A stretch of 32,323 bases of DNA, taken from positions 11,592 through 43,914 of the forward strand of contig JABAAH010000020.1 of assembly GCA_014238855.1 (NCBI GenBank), given 5' to 3'. Origin of the DNA: Planctomycetota bacterium. GTDB lineage: Bacteria; Planctomycetota; Planctomycetia; Pirellulales; UBA1268. Both the position numbers and the translations under genes were made by a program. The notes under the pieces are model-generated. The model saw only the letters and a program-made list of their open reading frames with translations. It did not search any database and was not told the DNA's origin. The stretch's first letter is position 1. Each line of letters starts with the position of its first letter. Of this stretch, positions 8,900-17,616 are shown one piece after another.

Positions 8900-9772
8900 A
8901 TGCCAACGCCACTCATTGTTCGGAAGCGTGCCGAGATGCGGAACCTGATACTTACGAATCGGGCGTCGGGCAAACGGATTGGTTTTGTTCCTACAATGGG
9001 CAGTTTGCATCAGGGTCACACCTCTCTGGTTGAGCACGCAACTGCTGAGTGTGACGATGTCATCACGTCAATTTTTGTAAATCCAAGCCAATTTGGACCC
9101 GATGAAGATTACAAAGAATACCCAAGAGATCTTCATGCTGATGTGCATCTATTAGCTCAGCATGGTGTTCGTTGGGTCTTTGCACCTGATGTTCAAGAAA
9201 TGTTTCCACCTGGTGATTCAACCCGTGTTGAGGTGTCCGGGCCGGCCAAACCATACGAAGGCACGTTGAGACCGGGTCACTTTTCAGGCGTCGCAACGGT
9301 AGTCTTACGACTGCTCCAAAGTGCACCCGCTCACAAAATTTATTTTGGCGCAAAAGATTGGCAGCAAATTCTTGTGGTTCGCCAGATGGTACGAGACCTT
9401 GGGGTCGATGTTGAGGTTGTGACATGCCCAACAGTCCGTGACAAAGATGGCCTTGCGATGAGTTCCCGGAATACTTACCTGAGTGAAACTGACCGAGAAC
9501 AGGCCCTGACTATCTATTCTTCATTGCAGCAGGCAAAAAAACATTGGTGCAATGGCATAGCAATCAATAAAATAGAAAAAGATCTCAAAACAATGCTTTC
9601 CGCAAAAAAGATTCAGATCGAGTACGCTGATATTGTCGATGCTGAATCTTTACAAAAAATTCCTGAATCGAACCCAAGCACACCAGCCATTATTCTTATT
9701 GCCTGCCGAGTGGGATCAACTCGATTGATTGACAACCTTCTCTTGCCATCCCAGACTTTATCTTCGTGCTAA
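8900..9772 (+). CDS. panC: Pantothenate synthetase
   Basis: PanC condenses pantoate with beta-alanine using ATP (via pantoyl-adenylate) to form pantothenate for coenzyme A. The 290-residue length is normal. The nucleotidyltransferase HxGH motif is in PTMGSLHQGH (31-40). FVNPSQF, YPRD, the substrate-binding stretch RPGHFSGVATVV, FGAKDWQQ and the KMSKS-equivalent KDGLAMSSRN are all present. The start lies two bases after the folK stop. The 3' end overlaps lgt by 7 bases, so translational coupling is likely. Confidence 0.97.
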   Translation: MPTPLIVRKRAEMRNLILTNRASGKRIGFVPTMGSLHQGHTSLVEHATAECDDVITSIFVNPSQFGPDEDYKEYPRDLHADVHLLAQHGVRWVFAPDVQEMFPPGDSTRVEVSGPAKPYEGTLRPGHFSGVATVVLRLLQSAPAHKIYFGAKDWQQILVVRQMVRDLGVDVEVVTCPTVRDKDGLAMSSRNTYLSETDREQALTIYSSLQQAKKHWCNGIAINKIEKDLKTMLSAKKIQIEYADIVDAESLQKIPESNPSTPAIILIACRVGSTRLIDNLLLPSQTLSSC

Positions 9773-10848
9773 CTACTCTTTTTTATATACCTTCAGAGAT
9801 CTCACTCGGCTCAACATCTTTGCCGCTCTTCGGATGGGGTGTTCTTTTTTTTGTACTATTGGTGCTCGGCACAGCGGCAATCATGCTCACCGGACGACAA
9901 AGAGGCTTCCGAGAAGCACTCGAATCTCTTCTCATTCCACTGGTAATAAGTGGCATTGTTATTGTGTGGGGGCTGCCTGCACTCGATGACGGTCAAGGGA
10001 TTCCCGTGCGTGGATATGGGACGATGCTCGTTGCTGCCGCTGCTGCTGGCACATGGCTTTCAATTATTCGTGGACGTAAAATTGGTATCGATGCAGACAC
10101 GATTGTCGCCCTCGGACTAGAGGTTTTTCTTGCCGGAATAGCAGGCGCAAGAATATTTTTTGTCCTTGAATATCATGAACAGTTTTTTTCAGCTGACAAA
10201 AGTTTGCTGCAATCCATTCTCGCAATCATCAATATTCCTGCCGGTGGTCTCGTCGTTTTTGGAGCTTTACCAACAGCATCAATCGCTGCGTGGATGTTTT
10301 CTAAACGACGACATATCTCTATTACTCAACTTGCTGACTGTATTGCGCCTGGTCTCTTAGTAGGACTCTCACTCGGACGAATTGGCTGTTTCTTAAACGG
10401 ATGCTGTTACGGCGGTTTGTGTGAATTGCCATGGGCTGTGGAATTTCCTGCAGGTAGTCCACCATGGTTTGACCAAGTCAGCCGAGGGCTCATATCAAAA
10501 CCCGGTATCGATGGGAGCACCGTGCAAACGCTTCCAATTCACCCAGCACAACTCTACGCATCTCTGGATGCAGCTCTCTTGGCTCTACTAGCTATTGCTT
10601 TTACACCTTTTGCTCGAAGAGACGGTGAAGTCTTTGCTCTGGTCATTACACTTCATCCAATCTCACGAATTTTGCTCGAAGAGATTCGGATCGATGAACC
10701 GCCTGCTTTAGGAACACCCCTGTCAATTTCTCAATTGATGTCTGTTGGGATTCTGGCATGCGCAATGTTGTTTTGGTGGTGGTTATTAACGCAGCCACAG
10801 CAGAAACCCCGACAACAGACACTGCAGACGACCGCGAAGGAACGTTAA
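9766..10848 (+). CDS. lgt: Prolipoprotein diacylglyceryl transferase
   Basis: Lgt moves diacylglycerol from phosphatidylglycerol to the lipobox cysteine of prelipoproteins in the inner membrane. The 360-residue protein has about seven hydrophobic segments. The Lgt signature is seen as LSLGRIGCFLNGCCYGG, followed by HPAQLYAS, RRDGEVF and RILLEEIRID. The N-terminal region (about 1-120) is longer than in E. coli and includes extra hydrophobic segments, as in other planctomycete versions. The start is GTG at 9766, inside the end of panC. The gene ends one base before the CDGSH gene. The C-terminal tail is Gln/Pro-rich and probably cytoplasmic. Confidence 0.92.
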   Translation: MLTTLFYIPSEISLGSTSLPLFGWGVLFFVLLVLGTAAIMLTGRQRGFREALESLLIPLVISGIVIVWGLPALDDGQGIPVRGYGTMLVAAAAAGTWLSIIRGRKIGIDADTIVALGLEVFLAGIAGARIFFVLEYHEQFFSADKSLLQSILAIINIPAGGLVVFGALPTASIAAWMFSKRRHISITQLADCIAPGLLVGLSLGRIGCFLNGCCYGGLCELPWAVEFPAGSPPWFDQVSRGLISKPGIDGSTVQTLPIHPAQLYASLDAALLALLAIAFTPFARRDGEVFALVITLHPISRILLEEIRIDEPPALGTPLSISQLMSVGILACAMLFWWWLLTQPQQKPRQQTLQTTAKER

Positions 10849-10849
10849 C

Positions 10850-11125
10850 GTGACGATCCAAAAATCGGAGAATCTGGTCATAAACCTTCCTGTCGTGAGA
10901 CTCCGTTGTCGAGAAGATGGTCCACTCGTTGTCGAATTACCACAGGACGTTGATGGCACTCTATCGGTGACGATTCAAATTACGGATCACCATCGCAAAG
11001 CGTTCACAATACCCACCCACAAATCAGTTGTTGCATTGTGTCGATGCGGAGAGTCCTCAAATCGACCCTTTTGTGACGGAAGCCATAAAACCTGTGGTTT
11101 TCAGGCCAATGAGACAGCGCACTAA
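10850..11125 (+). CDS. Small CDGSH-type iron-sulfur protein
   Basis: This 91-residue protein ends with a single CDGSH motif CRCGESSNRPFCDGSH, the C-x-C-x(8)-C-x(3)-H pattern that holds a 2Fe-2S cluster with three Cys and one His. The N-terminal half (about 1-60) is beta-rich and has no signal peptide or membrane anchor, so a cytoplasmic redox or electron-transfer role is expected. The GTG start lies one base after the lgt stop, with AAGGAA about seven bases upstream. It is the last gene of the folK-panC-lgt run; no functional link to those pathways is obvious. Confidence is high for the domain and low for the physiological role. Confidence 0.9.
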   Translation: MTIQKSENLVINLPVVRLRCREDGPLVVELPQDVDGTLSVTIQITDHHRKAFTIPTHKSVVALCRCGESSNRPFCDGSHKTCGFQANETAH

Positions 11126-11127
11126 TG

Positions 11128-11148
11128 AAAAAAGGTCTCTATAAGACC
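11128..11148 (-). terminator. Rho-independent-like terminator on the minus strand
   Basis: On the minus strand GGTCT, the loop TATAG and AGACC are followed by TTTTTT. The stem is only five pairs, but the U tract is clean. Its direction implies a leftward transcript arising in 11150-11520 or further right, where no minus-strand gene is called. It could also serve as a weak end for the folK operon if read the other way. Confidence 0.4.
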
Positions 11149-11168
11149 GTTTGAATAAGACCGTTTGA
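11141..11168. repeat. Tandem repeat, 2 x 14 bp
   Basis: The unit ATAAGACCGTTTGA occurs twice with no gap (11141-11154 and 11155-11168). The first copy contributes the AGACC arm of the adjacent terminator-like hairpin. Confidence 0.85.
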
Positions 11169-11376
11169 AAATGCCCTCAGAGCACAGAATAATGGCAACC
11201 CAACCGCGCACCACACGAAAGGGGGGCATTATAACGGCTCTGCCGCGTAACAAGAGTCTTCCGGACAGGAAAACCTTGCCTAGAGGACGGTTCAGCACGG
11301 ATCCGGCAGGAAAAAAGCAAGCCATTTACGGAGGAAAGATATAGACTCTGGTGAGGAACATGGTTAGCTTTCCACT

Positions 11377-11478
11377 GTATCTTTCAGTTCGACCATTCCT
11401 TTGTGTTCCAATTGATTGCAGCATTGCTCGCTCAACTGCCACCGAAGCTTTGTAGATTCGATGATTGTTGAAAGATAC
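11377..11478 (+). promoter_or_regulatory. Candidate structured leader closed by a 10-bp perfect stem
   Basis: GTATCTTTCA (11377-11386) is the exact reverse complement of TGAAAGATAC (11469-11478). The 82 bases between include smaller possible stems. The element ends 44 bases before the exporter start and could be a leader RNA fold or a paired operator. It is inferred from base pairing only. Confidence 0.3.
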
Positions 11479-11522
11479 CAATGTCTAATATTATTCCGTA
11501 ACTAGGTTCCCCCAGAGCCCTT

Positions 11523-14075
11523 ATGTCGCACCGACCCGGATTTTACGAGCGATACAGTGTTTGGATTCTCGCTGTCCTAGTCTTTCTGCTTCCCATGGTT
11601 GTTGTGGGAGCAATTAAGGCCAAAGGAAATAATCGCAATGACGTAAAAGGATGGCTACCTCAGGAATATCCAGAGACCAAAACCTATCGCTTCTTTCGGG
11701 AAAATTTCCAGGGTGAAGAATTTATTCTCGTGAGCTGGGTTGGGTGCACGATGGACGATCCTCGCCTTGAGTTGCTTGCGAGAAAATTGCTGCCGCCACC
11801 TGAAGAGGCGTCCCGTATTGACCGGCCCATCTTTTTCAAAACAGCTCAGACTGGTCCCCGAGCCGTCGAGCGGATGACGGAAGAACCGCTTAATCTGGAT
11901 ACAGAAGAAGCAGTTGACAGACTTACCGGCGCACTCATCGGTGACATCGATTCACCAGGTGAACAGAATCGTGGAGAAACTTATGCCGCAGATTTGACGG
12001 AAGCAGAAGTTGATGACCTTCAGACCTGCCTTGTTCTTACACTTTCAGATGCGGCACGGGCAAATCTTCATGGTGCAATCGATACTATAAAAAATGTTGC
12101 TGTCGAAGAATGCGGTATTCCCGAAGAAACACTGCACATGGGTGGCCCACCGGTTGACAATGTGTCGATTGATCGCGCAGGTCAGACAAGCGTCACATTA
12201 CTCTTTGGGCTTTCCCTTGTTGTCGGGTTCTTCGTTAGTTGGTGGAGTCTTAAAAGCAAAATGCTTGTTGGACTCGTCCTCGCGTCCGGTGTCTATAGCA
12301 TGTTTGCTAGCCTTGCGATCGTGTGGTATTCAGGATATCCGGTTGATGCAATCCTTCTTACCATGCCCTCTCTTGTCTATGTCGCAACAACCAGTGGGGC
12401 GATCCACCTTGCCAACTATTACCGTGATCAATTAGCTGAAAAGGGCGTGCTTAAAGGCGCTGCCGGTGCTTCAGTGCGTCATGCTCTTTTACCGCTCTCA
12501 TTAGCGACAGGCACAACAGCTGTGGGACTTGCAACGCTCGCTGTGAGTGTTCTAGTCCCAATCAAAATGTTTGGCATCTTTTCAGCAATCGGGGTTGTTG
12601 TAAGTTTCATCATTTTAATCACATTCATGCCTGCGTGCCTCGAACTTTTTCCGCCAAAACTTCGTCTTGGTACGGGCTCTGATGAGGACACTAATGACTC
12701 ATGGCGACCTATTGAAGAAAGCCCATGGTGGGGTGTCGGTCATTGGATCACACGACACAATATTGCAATCGCCACAATTTGTCTCATTGCTATGGCAGGT
12801 ATTGGTTATGGAATGACCCGTGTCGAAAGTAGTGTTCAGCTTATGAGGCTATTTTCACCTCAAGCGCGGATTCGACAAGATTATCGCTGGCTTGAGAAAA
12901 ATCTTGGGCCGCTTGTGCCTATGGAAATACTTATTCGGGTTGATCAAGAGAAGTGTGATCTCAACTTCCTCGAACGAATGGAACTCGTAGACGAGATACA
13001 GCGCGAAATTGGTGAACTCGGTGAAGTTGGCAGTTCTCTCTCAACGGTCACTTTTGGTCGTAGTCTCGATGTTGGTGGTGGTGGGATTGGTGGGGCTGCT
13101 GGTCGCGTATTTGGTCTCAACGCTAGGACACGTCGGAGCGTGCTGAACCGTAGGCTTGTTGCTCACCGTGATGAATTTCTTGAGGGAGACTACTTGCGTG
13201 AAGCAAAAGTAGAAAGTGAAGAAGGGATCCGTGATCAGGAACTGTGGCGAATTAGTGCTCGTGTGAGCGCAACAAAAGAAGTTGATTACGCGGACTTCAA
13301 ACGAGACTTACAGTCCAAAATAGATCCAATACTGGCGAGCTATGACGCTGATGGCACGCAAGGAATTTCAGTTGACTACACTGGTCTCGTACCACTGGTT
13401 TATAAGGCACAGCATTCGTTGCTTGACGGACTCATACTTGGCTTTATCAGCGACTTTGCAATTATTGTTCTGGTCATGATACTTCTTTGCCGCGCCGCTT
13501 CAGCCGGGCTTGTACTGCTACTTCCTGCTGCCTTCCCTGCTGTCGTTGTTTTCGGAGGGATGGGATGGGGAAATGCACTTCTTCAAAGTTTCGGTACTGG
13601 CAATCTACTCATTGATATCGGTACGGTAATGGCCCCTTGCGTTGCCCTCGGTGTTACCGTTGATGATGTTGTTCATTTTATGCTTTGGTTTAGACGAGGC
13701 ATCTCTGAGGGCATGAATCGTAAAGAAGCCACAATGTTGGCTTATAAAGGCTGTGCTAGAGCGATGTACCAAAGTTGGGGTGTTATTGGTATTGGTTTAT
13801 CCGTGTTCTCACTCTCTCCGTTTGGACCGACACAACGATTTGGTCATATGATGCTCGCCATGCTCACTGTTGCATTGGTCGGAAATCTTGTGTTGCTTCC
13901 GGCATTATTGGCTGGACCACTTGGTGATATTTTTGGATGGAGCGTTCTCCGTCTTAACAAGAAGAAGTCTGAAAAGAACAGCCAGCGTCGGCTTAAAACC
14001 GAGGCAGGAACAGATACGCTTCCTCAGCCTCACGTGTTGCCAGAACCGGCAACAAAGCAGGTTGTTCATGCCTGA
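11523..14075 (+). CDS. RND superfamily (MMPL-like) exporter
   Basis: This 850-residue inner-membrane protein has the two-half RND layout. TM1 lies at about 12-30; then come a periplasmic domain (about 35-230), a cluster of about five TMs, a TM after WITRHN, a second periplasmic domain (about 450-640), and a final TM cluster. The second half has the RND motif GVTVDDVVHFMLWF, whose paired Asp usually belong to the proton relay. The matching first-half segment reads TTSGAIHLANYY and lacks the Asp pair, so coupling probably uses the second half only. A Gly-rich run (VGGGGIGGAAG) sits in the second periplasmic domain. No membrane-fusion or outer-membrane partner is nearby, which fits MMPL/hopanoid-type exporters of lipids. 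The substrate is unknown. The last 8 bases overlap rlmI. Confidence 0.88.
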   Translation: MSHRPGFYERYSVWILAVLVFLLPMVVVGAIKAKGNNRNDVKGWLPQEYPETKTYRFFRENFQGEEFILVSWVGCTMDDPRLELLARKLLPPPEEASRIDRPIFFKTAQTGPRAVERMTEEPLNLDTEEAVDRLTGALIGDIDSPGEQNRGETYAADLTEAEVDDLQTCLVLTLSDAARANLHGAIDTIKNVAVEECGIPEETLHMGGPPVDNVSIDRAGQTSVTLLFGLSLVVGFFVSWWSLKSKMLVGLVLASGVYSMFASLAIVWYSGYPVDAILLTMPSLVYVATTSGAIHLANYYRDQLAEKGVLKGAAGASVRHALLPLSLATGTTAVGLATLAVSVLVPIKMFGIFSAIGVVVSFIILITFMPACLELFPPKLRLGTGSDEDTNDSWRPIEESPWWGVGHWITRHNIAIATICLIAMAGIGYGMTRVESSVQLMRLFSPQARIRQDYRWLEKNLGPLVPMEILIRVDQEKCDLNFLERMELVDEIQREIGELGEVGSSLSTVTFGRSLDVGGGGIGGAAGRVFGLNARTRRSVLNRRLVAHRDEFLEGDYLREAKVESEEGIRDQELWRISARVSATKEVDYADFKRDLQSKIDPILASYDADGTQGISVDYTGLVPLVYKAQHSLLDGLILGFISDFAIIVLVMILLCRAASAGLVLLLPAAFPAVVVFGGMGWGNALLQSFGTGNLLIDIGTVMAPCVALGVTVDDVVHFMLWFRRGISEGMNRKEATMLAYKGCARAMYQSWGVIGIGLSVFSLSPFGPTQRFGHMMLAMLTVALVGNLVLLPALLAGPLGDIFGWSVLRLNKKKSEKNSQRRLKTEAGTDTLPQPHVLPEPATKQVVHA

Positions 14076-15291
14076 GAATGATGTGGCCTCAGCGGCACTT
14101 TCCGAGGCTACTGTCTTTATTAAGCCCAAACGTGCTAGACCATTTTTTGGCAGGCATCCGTGGGTTCTTGAGTCTGCAATCCTGCGTGTAGATGGAGAGC
14201 CCGCCAGTGGAGCAGTGGTCGACGTTGTCACACACGATGGCAACTTTATTGCTCGTGGACTCTGGAATGCATCAAGCCGAATCCGCATCAGACTCTACAC
14301 ATTTGTGGAGAACGAAGCGCTCGATGAAAAATTCTGGAGAGCTCGTATTGAAAACGCTATCAGCTTGCGGCAGCATTATGGACTGCATTCCGAGAAAAGT
14401 GGCTGCCGGCTTATCAACAGCGAGGGGGACAGTCTTTCTGGCATTATTGTTGATCAATATGGCTCCTACCTTGCCTTGCAAGTCACGGCCCTTGCTATGG
14501 CTGAGCGACTCGACATGATCTGTGACAATCTGGAGCATCTTCTTCGGCCGAAGGGCATTCTACTTCGCGGTGCTGAACGCGGGCTGGGGAAACTTGAAGG
14601 CCTGCACTTAGCTGACAGACAATTGCGTGGCGAACGACCCGATGGACCAATCTTCGTCGAAGAACACGGCCTTCGTTTTGGGGTCGATCTCGCTGAAGGG
14701 CAGAAAACAGGATATTACCTTGATCAGCGAGAAAATCGTCAGGCTGCGGCAGCCTACGCAGCCGGAAGGCGTGTACTCGACATGTTCTGCTATTCCGGTG
14801 GCTTTGGAGTAGCGAGTGCTATTTCCGGAAATGCTTCTTCAGTTCTTTCAGTGGATTCGAGTCTGAAGGCTGTTTCACTAGCTCGAGCTAATGCCGAACT
14901 CAATAATGCAACGACAATGTCAGTTGAACAGGCCGACGCCTTTGAAAAACTCTCGTCTCTTCATGAAAATGGCGAAAAATTTGGCATGGTTGTACTCGAT
15001 CCACCAAAATTTGCACGCAGTCGAGCGTCTGCCTCTGACGCACTTCGTGCGTACCATCGTATTAACCGCCTAGGTGTAGACCTCCTTGAACCTGGTGGAA
15101 TTCTTGTGACGTGTAGTTGCTCTGGGGCTATCTCACGTGATGATTTTCTAATGATGCTCTCGGCTGTTGGTCAACGGAGTGGACGCACATTGCAACTTCT
15201 TGAGCATCGCGGAGCTGCCATTGACCATCCGGTGAATCTGCACTGCCTAGAGGGTGAGTACCTGAAGTGCTCCATCGTCCGAGTCCAGTAA
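14068..15291 (+). CDS. rlmI: Class I SAM-dependent rRNA methyltransferase, RlmI family
   Basis: RlmI-type enzymes make 5-methylcytosine in 23S rRNA. The 407-residue product starts with a PUA-like RNA-binding domain (about 12-90, with PFFGRHPWVLESAI), then a central domain, then the Rossmann methyltransferase core. SAM motif I is DMFCYSGGFG near 238-247, motif IV is LDPPKFARSR near 310-319, and the Cys-containing TCSCSGAIS follows. ATG 14068 is chosen because homology begins there and it overlaps the exporter stop by 8 bases (ATGCCTGA), a classic coupling arrangement. The frame is open further upstream, but that part is out-of-frame exporter sequence. The exact target base is inferred from the family. 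Confidence 0.88.
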   Translation: MPENDVASAALSEATVFIKPKRARPFFGRHPWVLESAILRVDGEPASGAVVDVVTHDGNFIARGLWNASSRIRIRLYTFVENEALDEKFWRARIENAISLRQHYGLHSEKSGCRLINSEGDSLSGIIVDQYGSYLALQVTALAMAERLDMICDNLEHLLRPKGILLRGAERGLGKLEGLHLADRQLRGERPDGPIFVEEHGLRFGVDLAEGQKTGYYLDQRENRQAAAAYAAGRRVLDMFCYSGGFGVASAISGNASSVLSVDSSLKAVSLARANAELNNATTMSVEQADAFEKLSSLHENGEKFGMVVLDPPKFARSRASASDALRAYHRINRLGVDLLEPGGILVTCSCSGAISRDDFLMMLSAVGQRSGRTLQLLEHRGAAIDHPVNLHCLEGEYLKCSIVRVQ

Positions 15292-15313
15292 GAAAAACCC
15301 AAGAACTATACGT

Positions 15314-15589
15314 TTAGAGTTTTTTTATACTCGTAAACTCGTCAATGGTAACGGTTGTTAGTTCGCCATCGTCTCTGGCAAGGATGAGAACATCGCTGAA
15401 AACTTTGTCATCACTGTTCCGCCTAAAATGAAGCCCATGACGACGACGCTCTCGCCTCAGAACCTTGCCAATGGTCGTTGTGCTCCATTTCGCACTTGAA
15501 CCCACAGTCACACCATGAACCACTTCAATACGGTCTCCCGGCTCAAGATGATCATAGAGATCACGCAATTTCTGCTCTGCTGGTTTCAT
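15314..15589 (-). CDS. Small hypothetical protein downstream of ilvC
   Basis: This 91-residue soluble protein is not assignable to a named family by me. It opens with a helix (AEQKLRDLYDHLEPGDRIEV), continues with beta-like segments and a basic patch (KVLRRERRRHGLHFRRNSDD), and ends with alternating hydrophobic strands (VLILARDDGELTTVTIDEF). The pattern suggests a small SH3/KOW-like beta barrel able to bind nucleic acid, but that is a guess from composition. It lies 83 bases downstream of ilvC on the same strand and converges with rlmI across 22 bases. It looks like a real gene because its composition is balanced and no overlapping gene competes. Confidence 0.7.
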   Translation of the reverse strand: MKPAEQKLRDLYDHLEPGDRIEVVHGVTVGSSAKWSTTTIGKVLRRERRRHGLHFRRNSDDKVFSDVLILARDDGELTTVTIDEFTSIKKL

Positions 15590-15672
15590 GATTGTGACTC
15601 TGGCTGCAAGTACTGACTATTTTCCACAGTCCATTTCAGTATCAATCGTCATCGTCGACACTATGGATTAGA

Positions 15673-16677
15673 TCAAACTTCTTTTGAGTCAATCCATTTC
15701 ATCATCTTTCTCAAATGACGACCTGTTTCAGTCAGCTTATGCTCTCGTTCCCGACGACGCGTAGCCTTGAACATTGCAGCACCTGCACGATTTTCGAGGA
15801 TCCAATCTCTCGCAAATTCGCCGGATTGAATCTCTTCGAGAATTTTCTTCATTTCTGCACGGGTTTCAGCTGTAATCACACGACTACCTCGTGTGTAGTC
15901 ACCATATTCAGCTGTATTGGAGACACTGTATCTCATGTACTCCAGCCCACCTTGGTAAAGAAGATCGACGATCAATTTCATCTCATGAAGGCACTCAAAA
16001 TATGCCATCTCTGGCTGATAGCCCGCCTCAACAAGTGTATCGAACCCTGCTTTGATAAGTTCTGACACTCCACCACAAAGCACTGCCTGTTCGCCGAATA
16101 AGTCTGTTTCTGTTTCTTCGGCTATGGTTGTCTCAATCACACCACCGCGAGTACCACCAATACCCTTAGCGTATGCGAGCCCAATCTTTTTTGTCTCCTC
16201 GGAAGCACCTTCACCAAGTGCTATCAGACAAGGCACGCCGCCTCCCTTTTCATACTCACTTCGCACAAGGTGCCCGGGGCCTTTCGGGGCAACAAGAAGA
16301 ATGTCGTGACCAGGTGGCGGCTCAACCTGACTGAAATGAAAATTAAATCCATGACTAGCCATAAGAACTGCACCAGCCTTTAGATTTGGCTTGATGCACG
16401 TTTGATAGACATCGCCCTGCAGTTCATCCGGTAAAAGAATATTTACGACATCTGCCTGCTTTACAGCTTCTTTCACAGAAAGTGGATCGAAGCCATGACT
16501 TTTCGCGAGATCAAAGTTTGGCCCGCCGGGTCTCTGTGCAACAACCACTTGCAGCCCACTGTCACGAAGATTCTGTGCCTGAGCATGGCCTTGGCTCCCG
16601 TACCCGATGACAGCAATTGTTTTGCCTGAGAGTACGGCCAAATCAGCATCGGAATCGTAATAAATTGTGGCTGGCAC
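15673..16677 (-). CDS. ilvC: Ketol-acid reductoisomerase (class I)
   Basis: IlvC converts acetolactate or acetohydroxybutyrate to the dihydroxy acid in branched-chain amino acid synthesis, using Mg2+ and a nicotinamide cofactor. The 334-residue length is class I. The Rossmann motif is [12 protein letters not shown] (25-36). [16 protein letters not shown], the metal-binding [30 protein letters not shown] and [11 protein letters not shown] are intact. The specificity loop after beta2 reads QRPGGPNFD (48-56), lacking the serines that usually grip the NADP 2'-phosphate. It lies 103 bases downstream of ilvN on the same strand. The large subunit ilvB is not in the window. Confidence 0.97.
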   Translation of the reverse strand: MPATIYYDSDADLAVLSGKTIAVIGYGSQGHAQAQNLRDSGLQVVVAQRPGGPNFDLAKSHGFDPLSVKEAVKQADVVNILLPDELQGDVYQTCIKPNLKAGAVLMASHGFNFHFSQVEPPPGHDILLVAPKGPGHLVRSEYEKGGGVPCLIALGEGASEETKKIGLAYAKGIGGTRGGVIETTIAEETETDLFGEQAVLCGGVSELIKAGFDTLVEAGYQPEMAYFECLHEMKLIVDLLYQGGLEYMRYSVSNTAEYGDYTRGSRVITAETRAEMKKILEEIQSGEFARDWILENRAGAAMFKATRRREREHKLTETGRHLRKMMKWIDSKEV

Positions 16678-16780
16678 GAGGGGCTCCTTTTGAACCTAAG
16701 GGTTACATTTAAAATTTTTATAGTTTAGCACTACTGAAGAACCCTAACGCCTTTTACGTGAAGCAGGTTCTTGAAATGAA

Positions 16781-17311
16781 TTAACTGTCGCTCGCAGGCT
16801 CCATGTTGTTCTGTTCACAACTAGAGTTGCTGCCTCGAACCATCGCAATTCGGCCAGTTCGAACCAACTCGATAATACCCAATGGACGGATCATGTCGAT
16901 GAACGCTTCAATTTTCTTTTCGGTACCTGAGATTTCTACAATCACACTGTCGGCAGCAACATCGACAACTCGTCCACGAAAAATTCCTGCCAATTCCCTG
17001 ACATTCGAACGATCCTGTCCGGCAGTGGCTGACACTTTCACGAGCGTTAAATCACGTTCGACATAATTGCGTGAACTTATGTCATCAACGCTTACTACTG
17101 TGACAATTTTTTCAAGTTGCCGCCTGACCTGCTCTTGAACTCGGTTATCTCCACGGAGCACAAAAGTCATGCGCGAAAACTCAGGATCGTCTGTCTCCCC
17201 AACTGCAAGGCTATCAATGTTGTAGCCACGAGAAGCAAGCATTCCCGAAATGTGCGCAAGAACACCAGGAACATTCTGGACGGTTGCAGATAGAACGTGT
17301 CGCATCGACAT
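16781..17311 (-). CDS. ilvN: Acetolactate synthase small (regulatory) subunit
   Basis: This subunit binds valine and tunes the catalytic subunit at the first step of branched-chain amino acid synthesis. The 176-residue protein has an N-terminal ACT domain (about 3-78, RHVLSATVQNVPGVLAHISG and GYNIDSLAVG) and the C-terminal small-subunit domain (about 82-160, ending PLGIIELVRTGRIAMVRG), followed by a short polar tail. Two in-frame ATGs lie two codons apart at the start; the first is given. The gene is divergent from rpsB across a 305-base gap. The usual neighbour ilvB is absent, so the large subunit must be encoded elsewhere. Confidence 0.95.
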   Translation of the reverse strand: MSMRHVLSATVQNVPGVLAHISGMLASRGYNIDSLAVGETDDPEFSRMTFVLRGDNRVQEQVRRQLEKIVTVVSVDDISSRNYVERDLTLVKVSATAGQDRSNVRELAGIFRGRVVDVAADSVIVEISGTEKKIEAFIDMIRPLGIIELVRTGRIAMVRGSNSSCEQNNMEPASDS

Positions 17312-17616
17312 AGCCTCAGCCTGGGAGTGCCATGCCGGCCTGCTGGCGTTTACCCTTCGGGTTAAAAATTGAATATTTGACCGTTCGAATCAGTCTAATT
17401 TCGATCCTAGCCTAAATTCAAGCCACTTCCTGACTGAAAGAGGGAACCGTGCAAGTCCTACGGAAGTCGCCCAGAGCCCCAGCGGATTGACAAATAACGG
17501 AAAACACCGATATTTACAGTGCTGGCCGAAGTATTTGAACCTGAATTCTTGGCAGTCGTGTCGCCCAATGCTGGCACACGGATTTCTTAGTTACCCACAG
17601 AAAGTGCAAATTTACC
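17312..17616. other. Divergent promoter region between ilvN and rpsB
   Basis: The 305-base gap holds the promoters of both flanking transcripts. No reading frame of interest was found. A TTGACA box is annotated separately. No leucine- or valine-rich leader peptide for the ilv side was recognised. Confidence 0.6.
17487..17516 (+). promoter_or_regulatory. Candidate rpsB operon promoter
   Basis: A perfect -35 box TTGACA (17487-17492) is followed after 18 bases by TATTTA (17511-17516), a weak -10 match. It would give a leader of about 95 bases before the rpsB GTG start. The position is sensible for a ribosomal protein transcript. Confidence 0.4.

Larger units (their letters stand above)
11126..11522. 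other. Intergenic region with inverted and tandem repeats
   Basis: About 400 bases lie between the CDGSH gene and the RND exporter. They contain a minus-direction terminator-like hairpin, a 2x14-base tandem repeat, and a perfect 10-base inverted repeat (11377-11386 with 11469-11478). Two short plus-strand frames, 11171-11344 (57 codons, very basic) and 11360-11455 (31 codons, preceded by GAGGA), are open, but neither is long or distinctive enough to call a gene. The exporter promoter should lie here. Confidence 0.6.

Noticed and set aside
11171-11344. Plus-strand frame of 57 codons, very basic
   Set aside because: It has no ribosome binding site or recognisable motif; a frame this long is not improbable by chance, and a minus-strand frame of similar length overlaps it.
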